From: Mariannaea sp. PMI_226
Taxonomy: Eukaryota > Ascomycota > Sordariomycetes > Hypocreales > Nectriaceae
Direction: 5' to 3'
Length of the DNA: 64,000 bases
Assembly (NCBI GenBank): GCA_024336345.1
Contig: JANFOG010000007.1
Span: 1,922,001-1,986,000 of the forward strand
A program made the translations under genes and the position numbers. Positions 45,551 through 56,898 of this stretch are shown one piece after another (position 1 is the stretch's first letter; each line of letters begins with the position of its first letter). The notes beneath the pieces were generated by a model. That model saw only the letters and a list, made by a program, of their open reading frames with translations, was not told the DNA's origin and searched no databases.

Positions 45551-45613
45551 CAGGGGCGGGAGCGGACTGGGGCGGACGCGAGCGGACTCGAGCGGCTTCG
45601 TCCGCTCTGCTCC
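45551..45613. repeat. GC-rich GCGGAC cluster, hAT-like terminal/subterminal repeat candidate
   Basis: Begins CAGGGGCGGGAGCGGACTGG, with GCGGAC repeated at least three times followed by its inverted form GTCCGC. A CAGGG(G)CGG start with repeated hexamers is the style of hAT transposon ends. Related patches lie at 12189-12220 and 18961-19006. No transposase or matching far end was found. Confidence 0.4.
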
Positions 45614-46065
45614 ATAATTAATCCCAAGTGCTACATGGATAGACTGATGCACACCCACTTTCACTAATTTTCTTCCTTTCAACGTTATGGACTTCAACTC
45701 TGACTCCCATTACTCCTCACCATGATATATCAGGAGTAGGGCATCCTAGGGTTGTTGGACCACATAATTAAAAAAAGCTTTAATTTCTTTTTATGCGAAT
45801 TAAAGATTCCCATAGTTGATCACAACAAAATATTCAATAGTTCTCGAGGAGTAATGGTCTAACTTATATGATTAATTAAAGTATTTCTTCAAGTAAGGTC
45901 CTGCACACTGTCTGAATTGCCTTAAGTAACATATATTGCTCATCAATATAAGGAGCTGGACGTCCAGCAAGTTGCGTCCTGTCAAATAACAACGGTTCGA
46001 TAATGTTCTGAATTTATCAGGGTTGGGAGCTTTATTAATTTACATAATGAAGCAGCGAGTATGAT

Positions 46066-46257
46066 TCAAGAGCTCGCTAAGTTAAAGTATGATTCGTCTT
46101 GCTCCAACCTGACCTCGTGCTTCTTCCAAATGATGGAATGAAATAGGAGCAGTATGGTACTTAGTGCCACAAACAAAAACGCGATAGCTTCTAAATTTAC
46201 TCTGTTGATAATCAAATCGCCTGGAGGTTGTGGGTATGCAGTTAAGGGGATCTGCAA
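46066..46257 (-). other. Possible terminal exon of a small membrane protein
   Basis: A minus-strand frame opening just after a good 3' splice signal (ctgattgcag, ending at 46251). It reads IPLTAYPQPPGDL, then a hydrophobic segment (AIAFLFVALSTILLLFHSII) and the tail WKKHEVRLEQDESYFN. No upstream exon could be assigned, and the decayed ankyrin relic is upstream. It may be a remnant. Confidence 0.25.
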
Positions 46258-46320
46258 TCAGTCAATCAATAGAACTTTACAAGTAGGTGACTGTGACATA
46301 GTATAGAGGGGAGGGACCAT

Positions 46321-46680
46321 TTCATCCTACCTAACTACATTGTGACTGGAACTGAATATCGCCCCTCTTCACGAACTATAATACTAGCATCTTTCGAAAT
46401 GAATAACTTTGCCATGTTAAGATATTCATTTCATAATACCAAATATAATAGCGTCTGCCTGTCCTTAGTTGTAACTACGGTCTAGCTCACTTCTCAATGA
46501 GTAGCTTGACCACCTCAACATGTCCGTTCTATAATGCTAAATGCAATAGCGTCCACTCGTTACTTCCAACCATAGCGTCAGATCACTTCTTAGTTAGCAG
46601 GGCTGACGATCGCCATATCCACTTTTTTATTGGGTTTATATTCAAATTATCTCTGATGACGAGGTCCTTATGGTTTGTCT
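46321..46680 (-). pseudogene. Ankyrin-repeat gene relic
   Basis: The minus strand contains EWTLLHLAL-stop-NGHVEVVKLLIEK and, about 33 codons later in a shifted frame, RQTLLYLVL-stop-NEYLNMAKLFI. These are two consecutive ankyrin repeats (consensus TPLHLAA.NGH.EVVKLLL) carrying stop codons and a frameshift. A degraded preceding repeat is faintly visible. It lies directly downstream of the orphan gene at 46703, on the same strand, in AT-rich DNA. Nonfunctional fragment of a larger ankyrin protein. Confidence 0.65.
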
Positions 46681-46702
46681 AAATATCTAAACTTATTTAC
46701 TT

Positions 46703-47599
46703 TCAAGCCGCCTCCTTCTGAGATATCTCCATATATTTATCTGGCGCGCAACAGAACATCCACATGCCTGGAGATACCAAGTCCGCCGGCCAAACTAGCC
46801 ACTCTTGATGATACACTAGAGCCGTCGCTTGCTTTATGTAAACTTCGTCAATATCATCCATATCCTCATCATACTCTTTTTCAATAGGTTTCTGCCCTTC
46901 CTCAACCGGCTCCTCCAAGTAAAGCGTGGGCAATGTATCGCCATACATGTACTGAGCAATTCCTTCGATGAGATCAACTTTCGTCACGCCGTTGATGTTC
47001 CTGATCACAAAGCTTGGCTTCACGGTTGGAAGGCAGCAAGGGCATGCGGCGAATCCATAATCTTCATGGAATACTGTAATTTCGAACACCTTAGAAGGAG
47101 GGAATGTCAAGAATTTTGGGATGCTGGTGTCAGATGCTACAGTGGTTGCGAGCTGGCTGAAAACGCCGCGCCAGTAGGTTTGGAAAGCCGAGATGTCGTT
47201 GTCCTTGGGGCTTTCCGGGAATGCGTTTTTAGTCGCTTCTTTAATCGAGCGGACTGCAAGGCCCCATGTCTCTTTAACAAAACCAGGATCATCATCCTCT
47301 TCTGAGATATTGTTTTCACCAGAATTAGACTCATCCTTAACTCTATAATGTAAAGAGTCGTTGTTCTTGTTGTCTCCTTGCTGAGCGGGTATCAAGTCTT
47401 GCTTTTTTGAACTCATGACTTGGGAAGTAGTGGCGAAGTGTCTGTGTTTGTTGAAGAGCGGAGAGATGAATGCAAGTTTTTTAGGCAAGGCGTAAGGCCG
47501 AAGACGTATGGTGGTGAGGTATCTTAGTTCGTTGGGCAAGATATAAGGCCGAAGAGATAGGCAAGATCCGCCTTTAAAGTTCATCATGCCAACATGCAA
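46703..47599 (-). CDS. Orphan protein, no recognised domain
   Basis: 298 aa, no introns. The first 60 residues are basic and hydroxylated and end RHFATTSQVM, resembling a mitochondrial targeting sequence. They contain a duplicated phrase, LRPYILPNEL and LRPYALPKKL, with the matching DNA duplicated as well (about 47484-47510 and 47538-47562). If that leader is untranslated, Met62 (MSSKKQDL) would be the start. The body is acidic in parts (SEEDDDP, EYDEDMDDIDE), has an FAACPCC cysteine cluster and ends WMFCCAPDKYMEISQKEA. No homologous family comes to mind. The intact 298-codon frame next to decayed DNA argues for a real but possibly lineage-specific gene. Confidence 0.6.
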   Translation of the reverse strand: MHVGMMNFKGGSCLSLRPYILPNELRYLTTIRLRPYALPKKLAFISPLFNKHRHFATTSQVMSSKKQDLIPAQQGDNKNNDSLHYRVKDESNSGENNISEEDDDPGFVKETWGLAVRSIKEATKNAFPESPKDNDISAFQTYWRGVFSQLATTVASDTSIPKFLTFPPSKVFEITVFHEDYGFAACPCCLPTVKPSFVIRNINGVTKVDLIEGIAQYMYGDTLPTLYLEEPVEEGQKPIEKEYDEDMDDIDEVYIKQATALVYHQEWLVWPADLVSPGMWMFCCAPDKYMEISQKEAA

Positions 47600-48470
47600 G
47601 AGTCACTACGCCGAACTGTGAGGTTGTCCAATGGAGCCGTCCAGGAGACTAAGTGCAATAGACTCAATCTCGTGGGAGCACTGTCGAATATTTATGGGCA
47701 TTACACTTATTTGGGTATGGTTCGTGGCTTAGCGGTGAGTACACCTTGTATGTCTTGTGTGCCTTGTACGCCTTGGAGCAATCCCGACTTGAATCAAAAG
47801 TCCTTTTCGGCGCAGGGACTTATGTAATCCTCGCCAAAGTCCTCTTTGGTCCGTAGTAGCTGCGTATAATCAGGCTGACTTGCAGTGTTTGGCGTCGGTT
47901 CGCCGAGCGAGGCTCTGCCGTTTATTGCTGCCTGGTACGAAACTGGTGATGTAGCGAGGTGAAAGCTTGTCGGTTCACTTTTCTATTGGAAGCTCAAAGG
48001 GATATGCTCACCGGCTGACTCATTGGCCTCTAATCGTGGGGAATCCATACCTGCGCTCGTGACGGTATAAGTAAGACTATGCGACTTTTGACACAAGGGC
48101 GGTGTAAATAAGACTTTTTGTATAAGCCTGGGTATATAGCTTCAGGATATCTCTCTTCTATATCTAATTACACTGGTTTATTGCAATACGGTTATAGTCA
48201 GACATAGCTAGGTAGGATAAAATGGTCCCTTATTTCTATATTCAAGACTGAAGCTTGTAGCTTTTGTGATTTTGCTAGTCTCTTGAAAACGTGGCTAAAC
48301 CATGGCACAAGGGCGGCGACCCGTTGGCCCTTTTACATTTATAGTGACAAGATTGGGATGCATAGTAGATAGGACTTGGGGAAATATAAAAGATAGCTTA
48401 GATATAAGATACAAAATATAGTGACCCTTCAAAGCTCAGATGATGCCATGTGGCTCTCCAGATTCTTGCC
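47600..48470. other. Spacer
   Basis: Promoter of the orphan gene on the left, 3' flank of the glucanase on the right. No feature recognised. Confidence 0.5.
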
Positions 48471-50591
48471 TCAAGAAAGTCCAACAACCTCGTAGTTCCA
48501 GTTGCAACCCGAGCTGGAGGCCTGAACATTCTTCGTTCCGATAGCCGACGCAACCTTGTTGTTGCCTGAGTCCCACACCTCAATCCTCTGGTTACCTCCG
48601 GCTTGAAGACCAGAAACGGACTTGTAGAACAGACCAGTCGTGCCCGGGAAGGTTCCGATAAGGTTGTTATTGCTGTACACTTTGACGGTATATGACGAGG
48701 ATGGCAGAAGTACGGCAAAGTTGATAACATCTTGTGCCTGCCCGTGGTTCTGGAACGCGCTATCGGTGCAGCTGGATCCCGCTAGCACGGTGCGGTACCA
48801 GAGTGATCCAACAGGAGTGTTTCCGGGGGGCAGGATCTGACTGGCACTGGTCGCTCCACTGGTATAGGCCTTGATGAATGGCTTGACAAGCTGCTGCCAT
48901 CCAACATGGCTGAAGCCGTCAGTATAAGCATGGATGTCAGTGTTACCTGAAATTGCTTCTGGGAAAATGTTGCCAATGTAGTGACTCTCGCCAGCATCGT
49001 TCCAGGTGAGGAACTCGACAAATTGGGGCTTCAGTGAAAGAATCTGTTCCATTCTGGTCGGCAGATTGAGTTCGCCAGAGCGATACCATTTACCATCAGA
49101 AGAGTACTTGAACTGGAGAGGAGAGAGAGCTAGAAGATGATATCAGCACATGACTGGTTTACCCGCTGGTGGAGATGGCGGTTATGGGATACCGGGATAG
49201 GAGGGGAGAGACACTTACCCATCATGTAAGCTTTGGAGCCGAGCTGTTGCATCACATTCTGGTCGGTAGCGCTGCTAACACTGGCTGGTGAGTTGCCCGG
49301 GGCAGGCCATGCAGCCTCCCAGCTGAGAGCGCCATCAATGACGTTGCCGAATTTGCTGACAAGACCATTGGGGTAACCAGACATGTCATCAAAGGACGGG
49401 ACAAAGAACGGCGTAATGCCGTAGCTGTTCTGCAGCACCTGGCGGAAGTTGTTGTTCCATTCATCGCTGGACTTTGATCCGCCCCAGAATGTGCTGACAA
49501 AGGGTTTGTTGTTGACTCTGTAGTACGATTTGTGGCTCGTGTACTTTGTCAGGAAAGCTGGGATGTCAGCCACCTGGTAGATTCCCCAGCTCATATCGAA
49601 AGAGATGAAAAGGTTGAAGCTGTTGGCATCTGCTGCGTCGAACAGCCAGCCGATGGCATCTGTGGCCCAGGAGTCGGTGATTGTGTGGGTGTTGAGTGCG
49701 AAGCCGTCAAATCCCGCATTCTTAGCATCCTGCACATCCTTCACTGCTTCAGCTTGAGTCATGGTGCCGACCTGTTGATTTGGTAGTCAGTAGGGCAGAT
49801 CTCTCTATGAATCGAATGTCAAGGATGGGCTTTTTTTTTACCATGTAGTGGGCAAAACTAGTAAGATCAGTTAGCTAAGATATTCTTTTTGTCTTTCTGT
49901 TGTGGGATACGGGAGGTTTTGGTTTTACTTACACTTTCCTGCCGCTCGGGCTGCCAGTGCTGCTAGAAGTGGCTGAACTACTAGTCGAACTCGAACTCGA
50001 ACTCGTAGTTGAACTTGGGGGAGTTCCAGATCCAGTTCCCGTAGTCACCTGCCATCATGTGTTACAATCTTGAATTTTAGACGAAATGAAGCTGCGAAAA
50101 GCTTACGAGCTGGGCGGCAGTATAACCCGATGGCACGGAAGAGCCGCAAACGCCAGCGGTGGCATCGCCAGAGCGGTATGCGCCAACTTGGCCAACTTGA
50201 CAGCAGAAACCGTTGCCAAATTGTCCTTTCCACAAGGACCAAGCAGGGTCTGCGCATGTTGGGTTCCCTTCAACACTACCCCGGCAGTTGCTAGCTATGC
50301 TATAATTAGCATCATTGTATGATCCTATTGCCTTTCGCTGGAGAAACTTGTGCGGGGGAGTCTCTTACTAGTTGGGCAGCATGCCATCACCTCACCGTTT
50401 CCGGTTGTTTGGCAGTTAGAACTGCTAGGGCAACAAGCTGATCCTCCACATGATTTGGAGTTGGCAGGGCATGTTGCAGACACCAGAGACCATCCTTGGT
50501 TTGCAACAGCTCGGTTGCGAAGCCGTGGGTGAGCTGCACAGAGAGCCTCTGGGAGCAAGCTAGCTAGAGCTAGGAGGGTATAGGAACGCAT
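48471..50591 (-). CDS. Secreted GH71 alpha-1,3-glucanase (m utanase)
   Basis: Extracellular enzyme hydrolysing alpha-1,3-glucan, a fungal wall polymer. 584 aa. Exons 50369-50591, 50107-50294, 49933-50048, 49842-49857 (16 bp), 49219-49771 and 48471-49129. Signal peptide MRSYTLLALASLLPEALCA. Next come two cysteine-rich segments (ATCPANSKSCGGSACCP... and NPTCADPAW...GNGFCCQVG), a Ser/Thr linker, then the GH71 domain from KVFAHYMVGTMTQAEA. That domain includes GFDGFALNTHT, FISFDMSWG, FFVPSFDDMSGYPNG, GALSWEAAWP and FVEFLTWNDAGESHYIG. The C-terminal beta domain ends CNWNYEVVGLS. Roles in mycoparasitism or wall turnover (cell separation) are known for the family. The cysteine-rich region at the N-terminus rather than a C-terminal CBM24 is worth noting. 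Confidence 0.92.
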
Positions 50592-50696
50592 AATGAGAAA
50601 GATTCAAAGGAGAAGTGCAAATCTCAGTCAATGCTTTGTGAGAAGTGTATCTTGCATCTCATCTTGGAATTCAGACACAACCGTCAGTTTCTTCAA

Positions 50697-50706
50697 TATA
50701 TATATA
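50697..50706 (-). promoter_or_regulatory. TATA-like element of the GH71 gene
   Basis: TATATATATA about 106 bp upstream of the start codon, a usual distance for a regulated fungal gene. Assignment by position only. Confidence 0.45.
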
Positions 50707-50850
50707 CCTGAAGTCCGGAAGAATTTCTCGCCAGATTTCCAAGACCCTGGAACACATGCTGAAAATCCATAGCTCGTCGCATAGAGCGAACATCAAGCGT
50801 CGCACCAATAATAGAGAGAGTCAACTGCTTCAAAGCACCATGTGGGCCGA

Positions 50851-50883
50851 TTCCCCCGCATTTCCCCCAGTTTCGCGGGGGAA
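50851..50883. promoter_or_regulatory. Inverted GCGGGG boxes, candidate CreA-type sites
   Basis: TTCCCCCGC (50851-50859) and its exact reverse complement (50875-50883) form a 9-bp inverted repeat about 270 bp upstream of the glucanase start. Each arm contains GCGGGG, which matches the SYGGRG consensus bound by the carbon-catabolite repressor CreA/Cre1. Paired sites are the functional form known for that protein. Binding here is inference. Confidence 0.4.
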
Positions 50884-52583
50884 AAGCCGTTGTCGAAAAA
50901 AAGCCCGAGAATGCCTTCATCCCTGCCTCTCAACCTAGACAACATTTTAGTCTTACGACCTCACAAGAGCAATAGACCGATAGTGCCGAGGAAATGGTGG
51001 GAAAAAGCCTCATTGGTTAGGCTATACCCCTCAGCGAGTTGACAAGGATGGCTAGGCTACAACGCCTTTGCTTGCGAGTCGGAAGACGGGTAAGTCGTAT
51101 ACGTAATATACTTCGCACAAGTTCAGTCCGAACAGTATTGGCCAGATGAACCCAAGTTGTAGAAGATTGACAACTATCACTCCAGGAAAACAAAGGCCTA
51201 TATGTTATGTTTATTTGTTGCCGTCACCCTATAGAGAACCTATAACATGCATATTATCCTGGTTTAATCTCTAGCCGTTTTGAGCAAAGTTGGTAGGTAT
51301 GCACCGTAGGCTGTATTAATGCCTCAAATAGGCAGTAAAGTGGGTGCTTGAATAGATCAACGGACCAGCAAAGACATTATTCAGAAAATGGAATCAAGCT
51401 GATGCATCCCAAAAAGATTCCGGGGTAGATTGACCCAATCCCGTCAGTCGGGATGGAGGAGTCAAGAATACTTCGCTTAATTTAATTCAGAGCACGCGCT
51501 GATCGCACCCTTGAGAGCGTGTAAGCTCTAACTAGATGCGGTTTCTTGACCGTCCCACTGCCGTGGACTTACCAGCTGTAGAGGAACAGCCATAGGCTCA
51601 GTAATTAGTTGTAGCACAGCCCAGAACTTCAGTCCATTACATAATATTCTAGCGAAAGGCGCAGTAGACATTCTAGCGGTCTGGGCCGTTTGGGATGGGT
51701 TTAAAGTGTAAAGTTGGCCAGGAGGCCATGCTTTCTGCCACTTTAGGCCATAAAGAAAACATGCTCCCTCATGTAGGCAGTGTATTGAACTCGGGTACTG
51801 TACTCTGCCCAGGTACTGTCTGTGCAGACAGACTGATGTTGTTACGATGGTGTAACGAAGCTTATATAAGGGCCAATAAAAGCAATAGGGTAGACTGTGT
51901 ATCATCATATATGAATGCAAAGGAAAGGAAAACGTACGAATAAGGACAGGGGAAAAATCTTTAACGCAGAATCATACATAGTCTATCTCATCTGAATACA
52001 TCTAGGAATTGAGTCCAAGATGATCTTTACCGGAATGAACCACCGCGCGCATGGACTTGTGATCGAATTATTAACGTCTTGCCCGACTTGGTTAGTGAAG
52101 CCACGTAGAAAAGCCGTCCATCCACCGCTTCGGTTTCAACAAAGAGGGGGAATTTTGTGTATTCCAATGTGAGATTTTACATAGCCTCATGATTAATTAT
52201 TGTCGGCTGGAAAAATGAATCAACTTATACAACTGGGGTTGGTGCGAGACCAATTCATGTCGTAAGAAACAGAGACCAATAGGGCCTGGGGCCAAACGGG
52301 GCACAGAGTGTCAGAAATTGATTCGTCAGAAAGAGGTTGCACTGATGCGTGAAGGATGATGTGATGATGAGGCTAGGTTGAAGGTACGTTACGTGTCTTT
52401 TTGAGACTGTTCTACCTCGCATCTATAAAACATGTCAGATTCTCCTATTGAACTAAAGTAATTTAGTTTCGGCTGATAGATATTTTAACTATATCGTAAA
52501 TGCTCTCTGATATGACCAAACAGGAAGGTATTTAAATTCTTCCGTCTTTGGTGTGTGCAGGAAGCATTGCCAGGTTCTGCCAT

Positions 52584-54032
52584 TCACTGAGAGAACATAA
52601 AAACGATAATGCACAAGGCACTTCCTATCGGAGTTTCTGAGCTCAGAAGGTGAAATCTTTCATCTACATCAGTGAAGAGTTTCTGCCAGTCCTGCACTGT
52701 CCGCTCTTTGGAATTCAACATGGTCATCATTTGCATATCCATTGTGCTAATCTGGTGTCAGTTACATCTCTCATCCAAAGCTGCATAGGAATACTGACCG
52801 GGAACTTTTCTCTTCTAATCCGCTTAATGCCCCCACATTGGAAAGAAGGAAGTCGTTGATTATGACACGGGCTCCATTCTTCAAGGCAGGGATCAGAGAG
52901 CGAATGATTTTGGCACAATATGAGTCGCCCCAATCATGAAGAACCTGGCGCAAGAAATAAACTTCGGCTCCTTCAACCGGCTGAGGCGAGAAGAAGTCAT
53001 GAACTTGGAACGAGACTCGGTCTTGAAGCTCGGCTGGAAGTGAAGCTTGTCCGTTTGAGATGGGTACGGCGAGGTCTTGTACAACAAAGCGAAGGTCGGG
53101 GAAAAGCTTTGCTAGTGAAATCGAAATGTGGCCTGTCGAACCGCCAACCTATCATGGTATCACATATAAGGCAAGAACCTGAAGAGAAGACAGATTTTCA
53201 ATACGTACATCGACAATGGTCTGGCCTGCATACTGCGCCCAGTCATATCCGCGGACAAGGTGTTGTATGCTATGTGTCTCGCTTGTAATCATTGCTCTCA
53301 TAGCCTTGGCAAAATTATTCTCTCGGTCCTGCCTTTTAGATAGCCAAACAAACCACGGCTCCGAGTTGTTGAAAGCAAGGTTAAACGCGGTTTCGGTGGG
53401 CTCAGTGGCACGGTAGCGGTCCTTCTCAATGACATCTACCAATCTAGCGGTAGAAGGGAACACTTCTGCCATGTTATGGCTGACCCAGCTGTGGATCGTC
53501 TCGTCGGTTACAAGCAGTGCTGACGTGGGAGTGTGAGAGACGTAGCCCTCTCGATTCTCAATGAAGATTTGGTTCGTCATGGCGTAGCGCAGAATACGGC
53601 GCGTGCGATCCTCGTCCACTGTTATCTTTTTGGCCAGCTCAGTGAAGGAGATTTCACCATCCAAAGGGACAGCTTGAGCAACTTTGAAATGCTCGATAAA
53701 ATGAAGAGTGGAAAGGTCATGAGCCTGCATTTGCATCATAAGAATGGGTTCCTAGGGTTATGAAGGGGCGATATTACAGCGAATCCTAACCACCACAACT
53801 TTTCCTTGGGACCTAGGGCCAGGTCGTGCATTTTTTGACATGCCTCAAGGATAGCCTGGCGTGCGGCTTGAGCAGGCACGTCACCAGAAGGGAGTTTAAT
53901 TTCTACAGCACCATTTCCTTCAACTGATGAGTGAGGGAGGCCAGTAGCAGCAAGGTATTTGGAGAGAATGAGAGCATTTTCAGATATCGTCGTGCTGATG
54001 TCTAAGAGAGGGTTGAGGTTTTGAGATGCCAT
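52584..54032 (-). CDS. SAM-dependent O-methyltransferase (fungal secondary-metabolism type)
   Basis: Transfers methyl from SAM to a hydroxyl, usually of an aromatic natural product. Exons 53778-54032, 53209-53751, 52799-53148 and 52584-52746 (436 aa if joined). The N-terminal dimerisation region has HDLALGPKE and AHDLSTLHFIEHFKVAQ, then a winged helix (ISFTELAKKITVDEDRTRRI). SAM motif VDVGGSTGHISISLA sits across an intron, then the acidic VVQDL and the catalytic His in FLRQVLHDWGDSYCAKI. It ends MDMQMMTMLNSKERT. The first junction is abnormal: all nearby GT donors are in the wrong phase except one giving an intron of only 26 bp (53752-53777), below the usual minimum. Either a micro-intron or a one-base frameshift is present. 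No synthase gene is nearby. Confidence 0.78.
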
Positions 54033-56898
54033 GGCAGGATTCTGGTATGTTTGTTGGAGAGGAGGTATGGGTGTATCCTTTGAGAACAGATGGAACAATG
54101 GCGGACATGGAGATATTGATATACAGGACATCGTGCAAGACGTACATTCTACCGGCTGAAGCCAGCTAAACCTTGTGGACAGTGCTAGTGCTGACGAGAG
54201 AAGTAGGTAACACGTCATGGAAGCGCCATCTCGGTTGTTGAGTTTCGGGACGTTGGTGTTGATTGGGGGCGATTAGTAAGACGCTAATTGGTGAAGATGT
54301 GATCGTGCCGTGAGATGTTCGTCGAGGCAGGTTTAGTTCCGCAGGGCATGTGAGGCTTACCGTTGTGATTCCTAATCTTCTGAATCTCTTTCGAGTAGGT
54401 AACCGTTGACCTTACCAGAATGAGAATTGGTCTCTCACTCTGGCACTCGCTTGCCGTACCCCACCCAACGTAAGCAGTCTACTTGGGTCCAGTGGCAGCG
54501 AGGCTCACGCCTTTGCGAGGCAATCCGCTTCTTCATTCCCTCGATGCGTTGATGGCCTGGCGCCGAGTGTACCTCAACATTGGCTATCGCCGAATAGTCC
54601 TTGTCACATAGGATAGCGGAAACTTCAAGGTATAGAAGGTCTTGGACTTTCTAGTTACAGGAAAGATCCTACACCGGGCTATTTACCTTTCATGGTGCTG
54701 TCTACAGGAGCTTGAGCCCATTGGGTCTCCCTGAAGCTGTTGTTATAGGCCGTATTTCGCTCACACAGATCATAGCTGGCGATGCCCTCACTGCACTGGC
54801 AGGCTTGATATGACTGTTGTTTGACAGTTTTGGAACTTGAGGAAAGCCTCCGAGCTCTCAGAACCTTCTCCCTGCAATCCTTGATTGACTGTGGTATTAT
54901 TCATGCAGATGTGTATGGACCCCGACTGTATCTAATGGTATCTACAGTTGATTGATTGGGGTTCAAATGACAGATTTGTGATCGGTCACCACCTCTGTGG
55001 GGGTCTCGCCAGGGCCCACTTGCGGTGTAAAGAGATCAACCCAACAGGTATATCCAGAAAAGGGCTATGTCCAAATATGGCCATGTCGAAGTCAGCAGCA
55101 GTCCAAAACTGGTGATGGTCCAAAACAGTTAGCATCTAAACCCGTTTATGGTCGAACCAACGGTGTCCAGAATTGGTTCCTGTCAAAGTGTGTTTTACCT
55201 CTACCGGTTGACGGATCTGAATAGTCACCGTTTAGATTACGATACAAATTATGCAAGCTGTGAGCTTGCTATCTTGAAACGGTGGTCTGGTCTTCGAGCA
55301 GTTGGTGGGAGTTGCATAGGTACCGAATATTCATAATGGGTTTCATGATGTATTGTGGGGTTTCATTCATAGTGATAGACCTACAGTAAATCTCGGGTTA
55401 TAATTAAATCTCCGAGGATACATTACGTGTATTTGTATCGATAATCTATATTGTTACCTTTCTATAGTATAGACTCTAATTATTAAGCTCTCTTGAATTA
55501 GAATTGGATACATTCATAGCCATATTTATTACACTAGTTGGAGAGGCCTGGTAGGTCTTTTTATGCTCGAGATGTCACTGACAATATAATTAGTACATGA
55601 GGAAAGTTAAGCTTGAACTTAGAATTGATTTAGAATTAAGGATTAGGTAAAATCAATCTCTCCTTTTATTTAGCTTTAACCTAGAGGTTGCATGAGTATG
55701 AATGGCCATTATTTTACACTGGTGGGAGGAACCCTTCGTTATTTTCTCGCCTTATACCTACTCCCACGCAAGCGACGTCACAGGTTTAACAACAGAAAGC
55801 TAACCTTCAATTATGTCGTTAGATTGCTATTGCCATAACACGAAGGATACGTTTATAAGGTTCATTTACTATTTAATACATATTATGACGAAAGTGTTCA
55901 CACAGACCCTAGTATAGCTTTTGTGTGGTGAAGTAGCCACCACCCTCTATAGTCTGGAATTATTTATGGCCTCAATGGGGCGTTCTCGAATAGACTTCAA
56001 TCTGCATTGCTATGCGCATATAAGTACAAGTGAGTATTTGCTATCTGGTATAAGTTTATCTAATAATCAAGCAGAAATGTAACTTTGCTTTTTGATGTAT
56101 CCTCCTCCAAAAAACAATTGGATGTCTAAGGATCGGGAATCTCAAGAAGACTGCAGCATATACTATAACACCAATACCCTGCCCGACCTCATTCTGTAAA
56201 AAGGGGGGATTACAAGACTCAATGTCTACTTTTGGGGTGGTAGCTCATAAGCGCCCACAGATGGGTACGGCGCAGCACGAACGAACAGGACCAACAAATG
56301 CCTCAAGGAACGAGGAAAAGATAGCAAGTGACGAAGCTCATCATTAGATGAACCTGAAATGTAATCTAGAGTTATAATAATTCTGCCACTGCGTCCTCTC
56401 TTCTCTCAAGCGCGTTTATTTATTTTTTATTTTTTCTTGAATCAAACCCACACATATAATAATACTGTCAGGAGGCTTGTCCGTAGAATTTGCCAGGGGT
56501 ATAATAAGCGAGGCAGTCAGACGATAGGTAGTCATACGATATATTACTCAGCCAATCTTGAATTGGGTTTCGCTCTTGTTCAGCCAGCCGTCATTCAAAA
56601 CACTTGCGCAAGTACCTGAAACCAGCCACCTCCGTATCTAGGGGAACCCTTCGATCGTGAACGGTGGATAACCCGACGGGCAGCCCACCGACGACGAACG
56701 AATGAAAATTGCAGCATAAGCGCCGCACCTTCGGACGCCCCTGTTCTCATCCTTTGGGTGATTCAAATCTGGGTCAGGTCGAGGAACATCCTCAAGAACC
56801 ACTCGCCGTTCATAACTACGTTCTCCCCGCCGATCTCCTGTCACCCGCAAACCCCCTCTCCCTCCTGTTCCATTCTCCAACCCCTTCATACGACAACC
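54033..56898. other. Long AT-rich intergenic region
   Basis: 2.9 kb between divergent genes. 54420-54960 has near-coding base composition but no interpretable frame. 55300-56450 is AT-rich. No RNA gene or transposon was recognised. The last 150 bases are the GTPase promoter and leader. Confidence 0.4.

Larger units (their letters stand above)
45310..46320. other. AT-rich decayed region
   Basis: Promoter of the SDR at its left end, then the GC-rich repeat at 45551-45613 and AT-rich DNA. A small open frame at 46066-46257 is listed separately. Confidence 0.45.
50592..52583. other. Glucanase promoter region and spacer
   Basis: About 2 kb between two same-strand genes. The first 300 bases hold a TATA-like run and an inverted GC box for the glucanase. 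The rest has no supported gene. Confidence 0.45.
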
